Positions 1-5,132 of a stretch of 5,132 nt of DNA are shown in pieces. The notes under the pieces are model-generated. The model was given only the letters and a program-made list of their open reading frames with translations. It did no database searches and had not been told where the DNA came from. A program made the position numbers and the translations under genes. Source of the stretch: Streptomyces sp. MMG1533 (GTDB lineage: Bacteria; Actinomycetota; Actinomycetes; Streptomycetales; Streptomycetaceae); NCBI RefSeq assembly GCF_001279775.1, contig NZ_LGDG01000067.1, forward strand, positions 1 to 5,132. The letters run 5' to 3'. Numbering within the stretch: the first letter of the stretch is position 1; every line of letters begins with the position of its first letter.

Positions 1-97
1 GCACCAACTGCCGGATCAACGTCCCGAGATCATCACTCGACCCCCGCGAATCACGCTGCAGCTGCGACAGCGTCTGCGCACCCATGTCGAACTTCAT
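1..97 (-). CDS. WXG100-like small secreted protein, 5' part only (runs off the left edge)
   Basis: The first 32 codons are present, beginning MKFDMGAQTLSQLQ and reaching LIRQLV at the window edge. The ATG at 97-95 is chosen because GGAGG ends 4 bases upstream; the in-frame GTG at 100-98 is too close to that site and the ATG at 85-83 too far from it. The short polar start, the helix-forming heptad-like spacing of hydrophobics and the SSDDLGTLIRQL segment resemble N-termini of WXG100/ESAT-6-type proteins of actinomycetes. These are about 100-residue helical hairpins exported by type VII secretion, often encoded just ahead of a large toxin. The WXG turn itself would lie beyond the edge, so the family call rests on resemblance and on the toxin-rich context. 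It is separated from the upstream frame by 34 bases and has its own strong ribosome-binding site, suggesting that it begins a further module to the left. Confidence 0.6.
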   Translation of the reverse strand, partial: MKFDMGAQTLSQLQRDSRGSSDDLGTLIRQLV

Positions 98-101
98 CAC
101 G

Positions 102-109
102 CCTCCCCC
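102..109 (-). promoter_or_regulatory. Strong ribosome-binding site (GGGGGAGG) for the WXG100-like gene
   Basis: On the minus strand the sequence reads GGGGGAGG-CGTG-ATG. The GGAGG core lies 4 bases from the ATG at 97. This is the only strong Shine-Dalgarno sequence I see in the window; the other intact genes start at stop/start overlaps. It decides the start of the left-edge gene. Confidence 0.7.
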
Positions 110-131
110 GTCGGGCTGTTACGGCGGACCG

Positions 132-404
132 TCACCGGTCCACCTCATGACTCTCCCCCATCTCTATCAACCCGATAGTTGCCTGTGCAATCAAGGCCCC
201 CAGCACGCACACGAGCACCACGACTTTCGGCCAGGATCCCGGTTCGTGCAGGTGAGCGGGCGGGCACAGCGCGTGGCGGCGGGGGTCGAGACCGTCGATG
301 TCGCTGTCGCGGAGCTCCTCGCGACCGAGCCGGTCTCCAATGCCCGGGCATGCGCCGGCACGTGGGCCGGCAGCCGCTGAGCAGACGCGGCAATCGGGGC
401 AAGT
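132..404 (-). pseudogene. Start-less reading frame: damaged zinc-ribbon-like segment plus C-terminal membrane helix
   Basis: This frame encodes about 90 residues from TCPDCRVC to the TGA at 134-132. A cysteine-rich beginning (CPDC, then CPGIGDRLGRE about 17 residues later) looks like a zinc ribbon whose last Cys is replaced. It is followed by a polar stretch DSDIDGLDPRRHAL and a convincing single membrane helix of about 20 residues encoded at about 224-165 (VVVLVCVLGALIAQATIGLI), then a short charged tail. Codon third positions are mostly G or C, and the other two minus frames read as arginine/proline-rich nonsense. No ATG, GTG or TTG occurs in frame between the upstream remnant and the membrane helix itself, so a normal start is missing. 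I read it as the 3' part of a small single-pass membrane protein gene that lost its 5' end. A rare non-canonical start (CTG or ATT) would make it a live gene. The family is not recognised. Confidence 0.45.
340..351. repeat. 12-bp perfect palindrome ATGCCCGGGCAT
   Basis: The 12 bases are exactly self-complementary. Two bases further on, GCCGGC is repeated at 354-359 and 366-371 around a 6-base spacer. Both elements sit inside the damaged membrane-protein frame. No T-run follows, so nothing marks it as a terminator. In DNA this GC-rich, short palindromes of this sort can arise by chance, so no function is claimed. Confidence 0.35.
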
Positions 405-448
405 GCGCGTGGTGCGAGCTGAAGGCTGCCAGGACCAGTGAGCGTGCC

Positions 449-595
449 TTACCTCTGCTGAGTCCTGTTTTCCAGACTCACACGATGTCCCGCGAGGTAC
501 TCCTCGACCTCCCCCGTGAAGGGTTCGCCGCAGTAGAGGAGTCGCAGCCCGTAATCGAGATCCACGTCGGGATCGTCGAGGTCGGTGCGCCGCAA
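449..595 (-). pseudogene. Truncated YwqK-family antitoxin/immunity gene (N-terminal remnant)
   Basis: The frame from TTG at 595 to TAA at 451-449 encodes 48 residues: RTDLDDPDVDLDYGLRLLYC, then GEPFTGEVEEYLAGHRVSLE, then NRTQQR and stop. The 'DDPDVD...RLLY.GEPFTGEVEEY' pattern matches, from memory, the N-terminus of actinobacterial YwqK-family antitoxins. These are MORN-like repeat proteins placed next to polymorphic toxins as immunity proteins, normally well over 100 residues and continuing with repeated DG...WYPDG motifs. None of those motifs follows in any minus frame, so the 3' part has been lost rather than frameshifted. The frame is also open upstream to a CTG at 610-608 that overlaps the preceding TGA as CTGA, giving a possible 53-residue product and an ancestral coupling to the upstream gene. 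No good ribosome-binding site precedes either start. It is probably non-functional, although a short product could still be made. Confidence 0.6.
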
Positions 596-606
596 CCCCG
601 CTACGT

Positions 607-1377
607 TCAGCCCGTGGCCGTGAGTTTCGTGATGGCCGACTCGATGAACCGGGCCGCTTCGACGGCCGAGATCTCGACGTGGTCGACCTCGTTGTGCCCG
701 AGTTCGTACAGGCGGAGATATTCGGTCGGTTCCCAGCGGAGGTTTCGGGTGAACGCCTCGTCGTACGTCTGCCCGTCGTCGATCCGGCGCCGGACGATTC
801 CCCGCGGATTGCTCCGGGGGTATCCGTCACTGATCTTCGCGTAGTAGGTGATGTCACCCTCGGCGTCGAGGGCGTCGAGGATCGCCGGTGCGAGGGTGAG
901 GAAAGGAGACGCGGCGAGGTTGCTCTCCACCGTGCCGAGACGGACCATCGCACCGTTGAGGTCGATGAATTCCTCGACGAAGTACCCTCCACCCCGCTCG
1001 AACATGGCCAGCAGCGGCTCGTAGGGGCCTTCCGGAAGGTCCGCCGGCAGTTCGACCCCGGACTCCCCCAGGGCCGCCCACCGTACGGCGGCCCGGCAGG
1101 TCCGCTTGAGGGAGGACGGGGCCACGCCCGTGAGCGCCTCCTCCAGTTCGGCGGCGACGTCCGGCGCGATCTCCACCTCCGGCGCGACCAGCTGGGCGAT
1201 GTCGAGGAACGGCCAGGACGCCTCGGCGTCGTACGCCTTCGCCCAGGACGCCGTGCGGCGCAGATACTCCCGCATGAGCAGCGCGCGCGAATTCGCGTGC
1301 TCGTATGCCGCGGCGTCGTCGCCCCAGTCGATCGCCCTGAGCCGTTCGAGCATCACACGTGAACGATCGTCGGTCAC
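607..1377 (-). CDS. Putative immunity protein for the adjacent polymorphic toxin
   Basis: An intact 256-residue soluble protein with no signal peptide or membrane segment. Its GTG start overlaps the toxin's TGA stop as GTGA, with no real ribosome-binding site, so translation is probably coupled to the toxin. The first ~105 residues look largely helical and acidic (EVEIAPDVAAELEEALTG at about 67-84). From about residue 130 it looks alpha/beta, with a patterned segment around 205-237 (YDEAFTRNLRWEPTEYLRLY followed by ELGHNEVDHVEIS). I do not recognise a named family. The immunity role is inferred from position (immediately 3' of a toxin's C-terminal domain), size, cytosolic character and acidity, which are typical of immunity proteins. 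It could bind either the C-terminal domain or the internal RelA/SpoT-like domain. It shows no histidine/aspartate pattern of an alarmone hydrolase, so detoxification by hydrolysis looks less likely than binding. An internal ATG at residue 9 is possible but has no better ribosome-binding site. Confidence 0.75.
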   Translation of the reverse strand: MTDDRSRVMLERLRAIDWGDDAAAYEHANSRALLMREYLRRTASWAKAYDAEASWPFLDIAQLVAPEVEIAPDVAAELEEALTGVAPSSLKRTCRAAVRWAALGESGVELPADLPEGPYEPLLAMFERGGGYFVEEFIDLNGAMVRLGTVESNLAASPFLTLAPAILDALDAEGDITYYAKISDGYPRSNPRGIVRRRIDDGQTYDEAFTRNLRWEPTEYLRLYELGHNEVDHVEISAVEAARFIESAITKLTATG

Positions 1378-4300
1378 TTCAGGTCCAGCCCCTTCGCTTT
1401 CAGTTCCTGGACGACATCGTTCACGAAATCATCGATGTTGGACAAATCGTCGGCCAGCGCCGTCTTGGGGTGCTTGAGGCCGAGCTTCTGCCATGCCGTC
1501 CCGAATCCACCTCGCACGGGGTTGGGCGAGAGGTCGTGCGCGCCTGCCGCGCCCAGGCTCTTGGGAGACCGTCGGCCGTCGACGGTTCCATCCTCCCCGA
1601 TGCGCCACAGACCCGTCTCGTCGCGGAGATACGGCAGACCCCGCTTCATCAGCTCACTCTCCACGTATTCGTGGCTCATGAGGTTCTTGAATTCCCTGAC
1701 CTGGTCCGCGTCCAGGGTTCCCTTGCGCGCTCCGTCCCACAGATCCGCGATGTCGTCGCGCGGTGTGAACAGCCCCCGCTTCGACTCTCCCGGCCCGATG
1801 ACCACGTCGTGCTGTGCCCGGATCATGTGGGTCTTGACGTCGCGGATCACGGACTCGGAAACGCCGGTGTTCCTCGCCATCTGCGGCACGTCGACGTGGT
1901 TCGGGGTGGCCCGCAGCGACTCGTAGATCCGCCCCGCGTACTCGGAGGGCTCGTCGACCCAGCCGGCGCCGCTCCAACCGCCGTCGGGACCGTGCGTGTA
2001 CGGGGTTCCTCCGTCGCCCGTGTCCAGCTGGTCCCCAGGGCCGTCGGCGTCGCGCCCGGCGTCGTCGACCGGGCCGCCCTCATCGGCCTCGCGCGCCAGG
2101 TCACCGGCGTCGTCCCCGACGTCCGTGGCCTCGTGACCAACCGTGTCGGCCTGCCGACCGGTCGAGTCGAGTTCCCTGCCCAGCGCGGACGCCGCGTCAG
2201 CGGCACTGTGCCCACCGATGCGGATGTCCCCGGCACCATGCGGCACCGGAACCCTGCCGAACAACTCCGTCTGCTCGAGTTTGATCGCGGTGAGTTCGTC
2301 GGCGGAGACACCGGGCAGGCGCTCCTTTTCGTAGAGGACGTGGCCGTCCATCTTGGCCGTGAAGCTGTCCGCCGTGTGGAACTGCAACTCGAAGACCTGG
2401 CCGCTCACCGGGTCGCGCCAGGTGGAGTTGATGCCCTTGTATCCGGCGGAGTCCCAGGTGTTCTTGAACGTGACGTTCTCGAAGCCCTTGGCCTGCAGGT
2501 CGTCGACCGCCTGCTGGACACCGTGGGTGTACCGGTCGGCAGGGACCTCCATCGTGTAGCGGATGGAGTCCTTGATGTCGCCCAGCACACGACCGTGGTC
2601 CACGCCGATGTCCTCGAGCATGTCCGTGGCGAGCTTGCGCTTGAGCGAGTCCTCACCCTTGAGCCGGTACTCGAGTCCGATCAGCTTGCCGTTGTCGACG
2701 CGGCCCGCGATGGACTGCATCGACTCCGTGATGTGCGGCTCGGCCTCCTGCGAGCGTCGCATGAAGTCGTCCGCCGCCGCGTTCGCCTCGTGGTCCAGGC
2801 GCAGTCCGTTCTCGCCCTCCCACGATCCGTCGGGCAGATTGCCCCGGGGGCCCTCCGGCACGGCAGCACCGGGACCTCCGAAATCGCCGCCGTGCGGCGG
2901 AGGCGGGACATCGCCGCCGGAGCCGGCCGGGGTGTGGTCGCCGCCCGTACCGCCGGCCGGGTGATCACCGTGACCGGTCGTCCCGTCGTGGCCACCGGTT
3001 GTCCCGTCGTGGTGGGGCTGCGGGGTGTCGGAACCGTCGGTGTGACCGGACGGCGGTTCGTGACCGGCCGACGGTCCCTGCGCCATGTCGTCGGCTCGGC
3101 CGCCCGGGAGATGCTCCGCGGTGCTGCCCGGGAGGTGGTCGGCTGCGTTTCCGCCCGGCAGGTGGTCGGCTGCGTGGCCTCCGGGCACGCCGTCGCCCCC
3201 GGCATGCGCCGCCGGGACGCCGTCCCCGCCCGCGTGCACCGCCGCGTTGTCGGGCACGCGGCCGACGTCGCCGAGGTCGTTGCCCACGCTGTCGCCCAGG
3301 CGGACGTGCTGGCCCGCCTGTTCGGCGGTGTGGGCTCCCGCGCCCACCAGCGCCGGTTCCTTCACCGGGGAGTCCACGCGCGGCACGTCCGCGCCATCAG
3401 TCGGGTTGCCGCCCGACGCAGGCCTGTCCACCACGTCCGTGGGCGCGTTGTCGACGCTGTCGACCACATTGCCCTGGTTGTCGAGGAGGTTGCCGTCCGG
3501 GTCCATGTACTGGGCCGGAGAGCCGTCCACGCTCGGCAGCTTCGTCGTGCCGGCAGGCAGGACCGGGGTGTCGTCCGGGAGTTTGATGTTGCCGTCGGGC
3601 AGCCGGGTCGCGCCCTCCGGGATCGCCGCGCCCTCAGGCAGGTTCACCGTGCCGTCGGGAAGCTTCACCGCACCCTCGGGCAAGGTGAACGCGTTCTCCG
3701 GGAGGGTGGGGATCTCGATGTTCCCGACGCCCTTGAGGCCCTTGGCGATGTCGCCGATCTTCGACAGACCCGCGCCCGCGCCCTTGGTGATGTAGGTCAT
3801 CGGGTCGATGATCTTGCCCGCCTTGCCGGCGGCCGACAGTACCTTCGCCACCGCACCGGCCTTGCCTGCACCCGAGACACCGGCGCCCGCACCACCCGTG
3901 AAGACGGTGGTCAGGACGTTGAAGGTGACCGCGCCGGCGGCACGACCGGGGTTCTTGCCCCACTCGTCCCACGCGACCAGGGCCTTGCCCGTCTCCTTCA
4001 TAGCCGTACGCGAATCACGGATCCAGGACGGCAACTTGTCGTCCGGCAGCGTCCAGAACAGCGCGCCCGCACCGGGAATGGAGGAGATCACCAGACCCGT
4101 GGCGAGTTGCGCCAGGCCCTTCCATGCCTGCCCCATCGCATCCCAGCCGCCGAAGCCGACCAGGGTGCCCAGGCCCTTGATGGTGCCCCAGATGCCGTCG
4201 ACGATCAGGCCGTCCCAGACGAAGGACTTCACCCAGTGGCCGACTTCGTACCAGTGGTGCTTCTCCTCGACCGGGTCGCCCCAGGGAAGCTTCGCGTTCT

Positions 4301-4838
4301 TCATGTCGTCCGCGGAGAAGCCGTACTGGTCCTTACGCTCCGAGCCGTCCCCGGCGACCATCTGCGTGCCGCCCCACAGAGCGGTGATCTTGTTGTGGGC
4401 GGTCCGCTCGGCAGCCCAGAACGCCGCCACCGTCGCGGTGATGTCGTCCCGGATCTGGTTGTGCTCGTCGACCTTGTCCTCGTCGTACTCCCACTCGTCG
4501 TCGTCCTTGACCGAAGAGACGAACGTCGTCGCGTCCGCCTTCAACTGCTTCAGCTTGTCGACGAGCGGCCGGATCTCGGTGGCGTACGACGACAGCGCGC
4601 CGGACACCGTCTCCAGGTCGTCCCCGAACGTGTCCGCACGGTCCTTGACCGGCTTGGTCGTCGCGAACAGCTTCTCGGCCTCGGGGGCGGTGTAGTACGC
4701 CGAGAGGCCCTGGAACTGGGAGTGGACGTCGCCGCCGGTCTTGCGGACGTTGCCCGCGTCCTTCTTCAGGTCGGCGTAGTCGGTCTCCAGCTGGGTCAAG
4801 TCGCCCGTGAACTGAGGAATCTTCTCCGGCTGGATCAC
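1374..4838 (-). CDS. Large WXG100-type polymorphic toxin with internal RelA/SpoT-like domain and distinct C-terminal toxin domain
   Basis: 1154 residues; GTG start overlapping the upstream TGA (GTGA). Residues 1-160 are helical with no signal peptide, containing [14 protein letters not shown] (about 44-57) and ending ALWGGTQ (W155-G-G). This is the WXG100-like leader of actinobacterial toxins and implies type VII export. Residues 205-265 and 300-345 are hydrophobic or glycine-rich pre-toxin regions, possibly membrane-active. Residues 378-436 hold 7-residue LPDG/LPEG repeats. Residues 437-670 are a Gly/His/Pro/Asp linker. Residues 684-867 match a RelA/SpoT nucleotidyltransferase: [29 protein letters not shown] and FELQFHT. 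Residues 868-962 form an acidic linker. Residues 963-1154 form a C-terminal domain with a helix-turn-helix-like start, [11 protein letters not shown] and GAHDLSPNP. The domain order is that of a polymorphic toxin delivered to competitors, except that two candidate effector domains sit in tandem. Target and activity are inferred; the overall toxin identity is well supported. Confidence 0.88.
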   Translation of the reverse strand: MIQPEKIPQFTGDLTQLETDYADLKKDAGNVRKTGGDVHSQFQGLSAYYTAPEAEKLFATTKPVKDRADTFGDDLETVSGALSSYATEIRPLVDKLKQLKADATTFVSSVKDDDEWEYDEDKVDEHNQIRDDITATVAAFWAAERTAHNKITALWGGTQMVAGDGSERKDQYGFSADDMKNAKLPWGDPVEEKHHWYEVGHWVKSFVWDGLIVDGIWGTIKGLGTLVGFGGWDAMGQAWKGLAQLATGLVISSIPGAGALFWTLPDDKLPSWIRDSRTAMKETGKALVAWDEWGKNPGRAAGAVTFNVLTTVFTGGAGAGVSGAGKAGAVAKVLSAAGKAGKIIDPMTYITKGAGAGLSKIGDIAKGLKGVGNIEIPTLPENAFTLPEGAVKLPDGTVNLPEGAAIPEGATRLPDGNIKLPDDTPVLPAGTTKLPSVDGSPAQYMDPDGNLLDNQGNVVDSVDNAPTDVVDRPASGGNPTDGADVPRVDSPVKEPALVGAGAHTAEQAGQHVRLGDSVGNDLGDVGRVPDNAAVHAGGDGVPAAHAGGDGVPGGHAADHLPGGNAADHLPGSTAEHLPGGRADDMAQGPSAGHEPPSGHTDGSDTPQPHHDGTTGGHDGTTGHGDHPAGGTGGDHTPAGSGGDVPPPPHGGDFGGPGAAVPEGPRGNLPDGSWEGENGLRLDHEANAAADDFMRRSQEAEPHITESMQSIAGRVDNGKLIGLEYRLKGEDSLKRKLATDMLEDIGVDHGRVLGDIKDSIRYTMEVPADRYTHGVQQAVDDLQAKGFENVTFKNTWDSAGYKGINSTWRDPVSGQVFELQFHTADSFTAKMDGHVLYEKERLPGVSADELTAIKLEQTELFGRVPVPHGAGDIRIGGHSAADAASALGRELDSTGRQADTVGHEATDVGDDAGDLAREADEGGPVDDAGRDADGPGDQLDTGDGGTPYTHGPDGGWSGAGWVDEPSEYAGRIYESLRATPNHVDVPQMARNTGVSESVIRDVKTHMIRAQHDVVIGPGESKRGLFTPRDDIADLWDGARKGTLDADQVREFKNLMSHEYVESELMKRGLPYLRDETGLWRIGEDGTVDGRRSPKSLGAAGAHDLSPNPVRGGFGTAWQKLGLKHPKTALADDLSNIDDFVNDVVQELKAKGLDLK
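1377..1952 (-). other. C-terminal candidate toxin domain (toxin residues about 963-1154)
   Basis: After the acidic linker the chain becomes ordered again. A segment [19 protein letters not shown] continuing into [16 protein letters not shown] looks like a helix-turn-helix (about 975-1008). Next come [19 protein letters not shown], then [20 protein letters not shown] (1051-1070), then [16 protein letters not shown] (about 1096-1111) and a helical tail. The charged set H1056, E1057, E1060, H1101 and D1102 is what one expects of a conserved active site or metal site. It is not the HExxH zinc-protease signature. The position at the end of the toxin, next to the immunity gene, is the usual place for the toxic tip. 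I do not recognise a named family. Confidence 0.55.
2244..2801 (-). other. Internal RelA/SpoT-type (alarmone synthetase-like) domain (toxin residues about 680-865)
   Basis: The motifs occur in the order seen in RelA/SpoT synthetases. [13 protein letters not shown] (723-735) corresponds to the ATP-binding YRxK...S..RK region. IKDSIRYT (755-762) supplies the metal-binding Asp (D757) and the following Arg. GYKGINSTW (799-807) fits the G-loop NGYQSLH with its stacking Tyr, here Y800. FELQFHT (816-822) fits EVQIRT with the catalytic Glu (E817). [12 protein letters not shown] (829-840) fits the terminal (a)HW.YK helix. All key residues except the G-loop His (Asn here) appear present, so activity is plausible. 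Known toxic relatives make (p)ppGpp or (p)ppApp, or pyrophosphorylate tRNA; which applies here cannot be told from sequence. No HD hydrolase domain accompanies it. Confidence 0.8.
2970..3011 (-). repeat. Two tandem 7-residue [14 protein letters not shown] repeats (21-bp units)
   Basis: Within the toxin's linker, residues 610-623 read [14 protein letters not shown]. The DNA repeat is near-identical on the plus strand (gtcccgtcgtgg occurs twice, 21 bases apart), pointing to recent slippage or duplication. The surrounding linker (about 590-650) is unusually rich in His, Gly and Pro and is probably disordered. Confidence 0.7.
3096..3176 (-). repeat. Three tandem ~9-residue [12 protein letters not shown] repeats
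   Basis: Residues 555-581 read [27 protein letters not shown]. The first two units are close in DNA as well (ggtggtcggctgcg recurs), while the third has diverged. They follow directly on the 10-residue repeat just upstream in the linker and continue its His/Gly/Pro composition. Confidence 0.7.
3177..3236 (-). repeat. Two tandem 10-residue HAGGDGVP repeats (30-bp units)
   Basis: Residues 535-554 read [10 protein letters not shown] then [10 protein letters not shown], a near-perfect duplication in the linker between the LPDG solenoid-like region and the RelA/SpoT-like domain. Codons differ somewhat between the copies, so this duplication is not brand new. Confidence 0.7.
3531..3707 (-). repeat. 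Array of 7-residue xLPDGxx/xLPEGxx repeats in the toxin
   Basis: Residues 378-436 form about eight consecutive heptads: [28 protein letters not shown], a 6-residue [27 protein letters not shown], and a final KLPS. At DNA level this is a 21-bp period with diverged units. A regular Leu-Pro-acid-Gly turn every 7 residues suggests a stiff, extended or solenoid-like stalk between the pre-toxin region and the flexible linker. It is not a sortase signal, because the motif recurs internally with no membrane anchor after it. Confidence 0.8.
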
Positions 4839-5132
4839 GCCTTGCCCGCCCCCGGCATGTCCAGCTTCGGCTCGGACAACGCATTGCGCTGCGCCTCCGC
4901 GGCCATCTCCTGATCGCCATTCAGATACGCCGTCGTCGCGTCCACCGCACCCTGCAGCGACTTGCCCGCCCGGGCCGCCACATACTGCAGGTCCTTCGAC
5001 GCACGCTCCGCATACTGCGACAACGCAAGGGCAACCAGGCCACCCGCGGCCTTCTCGCCACCCTCGCCGCCACCGCCACCCTCGGCAGAGATCGTGCCGG
5101 CGCTGGTCGCCGCCGACGTCAGGTGCTCACCG
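4835..5132 (-). CDS. DUF6507-like/ESX-partner small protein, 3' part only (runs off the right edge)
   Basis: 98 residues are visible up to the TGA at 4837-4835; the start lies beyond the window. The chain reads [20 protein letters not shown], a glycine-rich break, then [40 protein letters not shown] and [14 protein letters not shown], ending [11 protein letters not shown]. Two amphipathic helices around a glycine-rich loop, with the [20 protein letters not shown] end, resemble from memory the DUF6507 family of Streptomyces. Those are roughly 100-130-residue helical proteins encoded next to WXG100 proteins and toxins. Its stop overlaps the toxin's GTG start by 4 bases, so the two are probably made together, and it may act as the toxin's export partner or chaperone (inference). 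The TTG at 5023 is internal, not a start: the frame and coding character continue upstream of it. Confidence 0.7.
   Translation of the reverse strand, partial: GEHLTSAATSAGTISAEGGGGGEGGEKAAGGLVALALSQYAERASKDLQYVAARAGKSLQGAVDATTAYLNGDQEMAAEAQRNALSEPKLDMPGAGKA

Noticed and set aside
164..200. CTATC-N5-GATAG inverted repeat and a TTGCAC/GATAGA pair as operator or promoter for the left-edge WXG100 gene
   Set aside because: The region is less GC-rich than its surroundings, but the -10 match is poor, the inverted repeat is only 5 bp, and the bases encode the membrane helix. Too weak to call.
354..371. GCCGGC-N6-GCCGGC hairpin as a transcription terminator
   Set aside because: The stem is short, no T-run follows on either strand, and it lies inside a coding-like frame.
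179..844. Plus-strand open frame over the intergenic region and immunity gene
   Set aside because: Arginine/alanine-rich composition, no motif, and antisense to better-supported frames.
405..992. Minus-strand open frame extending the membrane-helix frame rightward to an ATG at 992
   Set aside because: Within 607-992 it overlaps the immunity gene out of frame and reads as Ser/Arg/Thr-rich nonsense. Only the stretch below about 404 looks like coding.
1659..1673. HEYVE in the C-terminal domain as a zinc metalloprotease signature
   Set aside because: The second histidine of HExxH is absent (it is Glu), so this signature does not apply as written.
3531..3707. LPxG motifs as sortase sorting signals
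   Set aside because: They are internal, repeated every 7 residues, mostly lack the LPxTG threonine, and are not followed by a membrane helix and basic tail.
1359..4913. Very long plus-strand open frame (1184 codons) opposite the toxin
   Set aside because: It mirrors the toxin gene almost exactly, as happens when GC-rich codons rarely form stops on the other strand. Its translation is an Arg/Val/Leu-rich low-information sequence with no motifs, and the minus strand has clear domains.
4835..5023. TTG at 5023 as the start of the right-hand small gene
   Set aside because: The same frame stays open to the window edge with good coding character ([14 protein letters not shown] and a Gly-rich loop), so the TTG is an internal leucine codon.

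Overview
The window is very GC-rich, with strong G/C bias at codon third positions. Every credible gene lies on the minus strand, reading right to left. Codon use, GTG/TTG starts, 4-base start/stop overlaps and the kinds of protein encoded all point to an actinomycete, most likely Streptomyces or a close relative. The locus is an accessory polymorphic-toxin/immunity island of the WXG100 (type VII secretion) type.

In transcription order: (1) 5132-4835, the 3' part of a small helical, glycine-rich protein resembling the DUF6507/ESX-partner proteins that precede Streptomyces toxins. (2) 4838-1374, an intact 1154-residue multidomain toxin. It has a WXG100-like helical N-terminus, a hydrophobic pre-toxin region, a run of 7-residue 'xLPDGxx' repeats and a long Gly/His/Pro/Asp linker with tandem repeats. 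An internal RelA/SpoT-type nucleotidyltransferase domain follows (about residues 684-867), then a second acidic linker and a separate C-terminal domain carrying HEYVE and AHDLSPNP motifs. (3) 1377-607, an intact 256-residue protein overlapping the toxin stop by 4 bases, the best immunity candidate. (4) about 595-449, a short remnant of a YwqK-family (MORN-type) antitoxin/immunity gene cut off after about 40 recognisable codons. (5) about 404-132, a start-less reading frame with a damaged zinc-ribbon-like N-terminus and a clear C-terminal membrane helix. (6) 97-1, the first 32 codons of a WXG100-like protein with a strong ribosome-binding site, probably the first gene of the next module.

Genes 1-3 look translationally coupled (GTGA overlaps at both junctions). 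I infer that gene 1 is an export partner, gene 2 the effector and gene 3 the protector. The most notable feature is that the effector seems to carry two different toxic modules in one chain: an alarmone-synthetase-like domain buried inside it and an unrecognised domain at the C-terminus. The stretch from 449 to 132 looks like a decay or deletion scar between two toxin modules. I see no RNA genes, insertion sequences, CRISPR arrays or convincing terminators.
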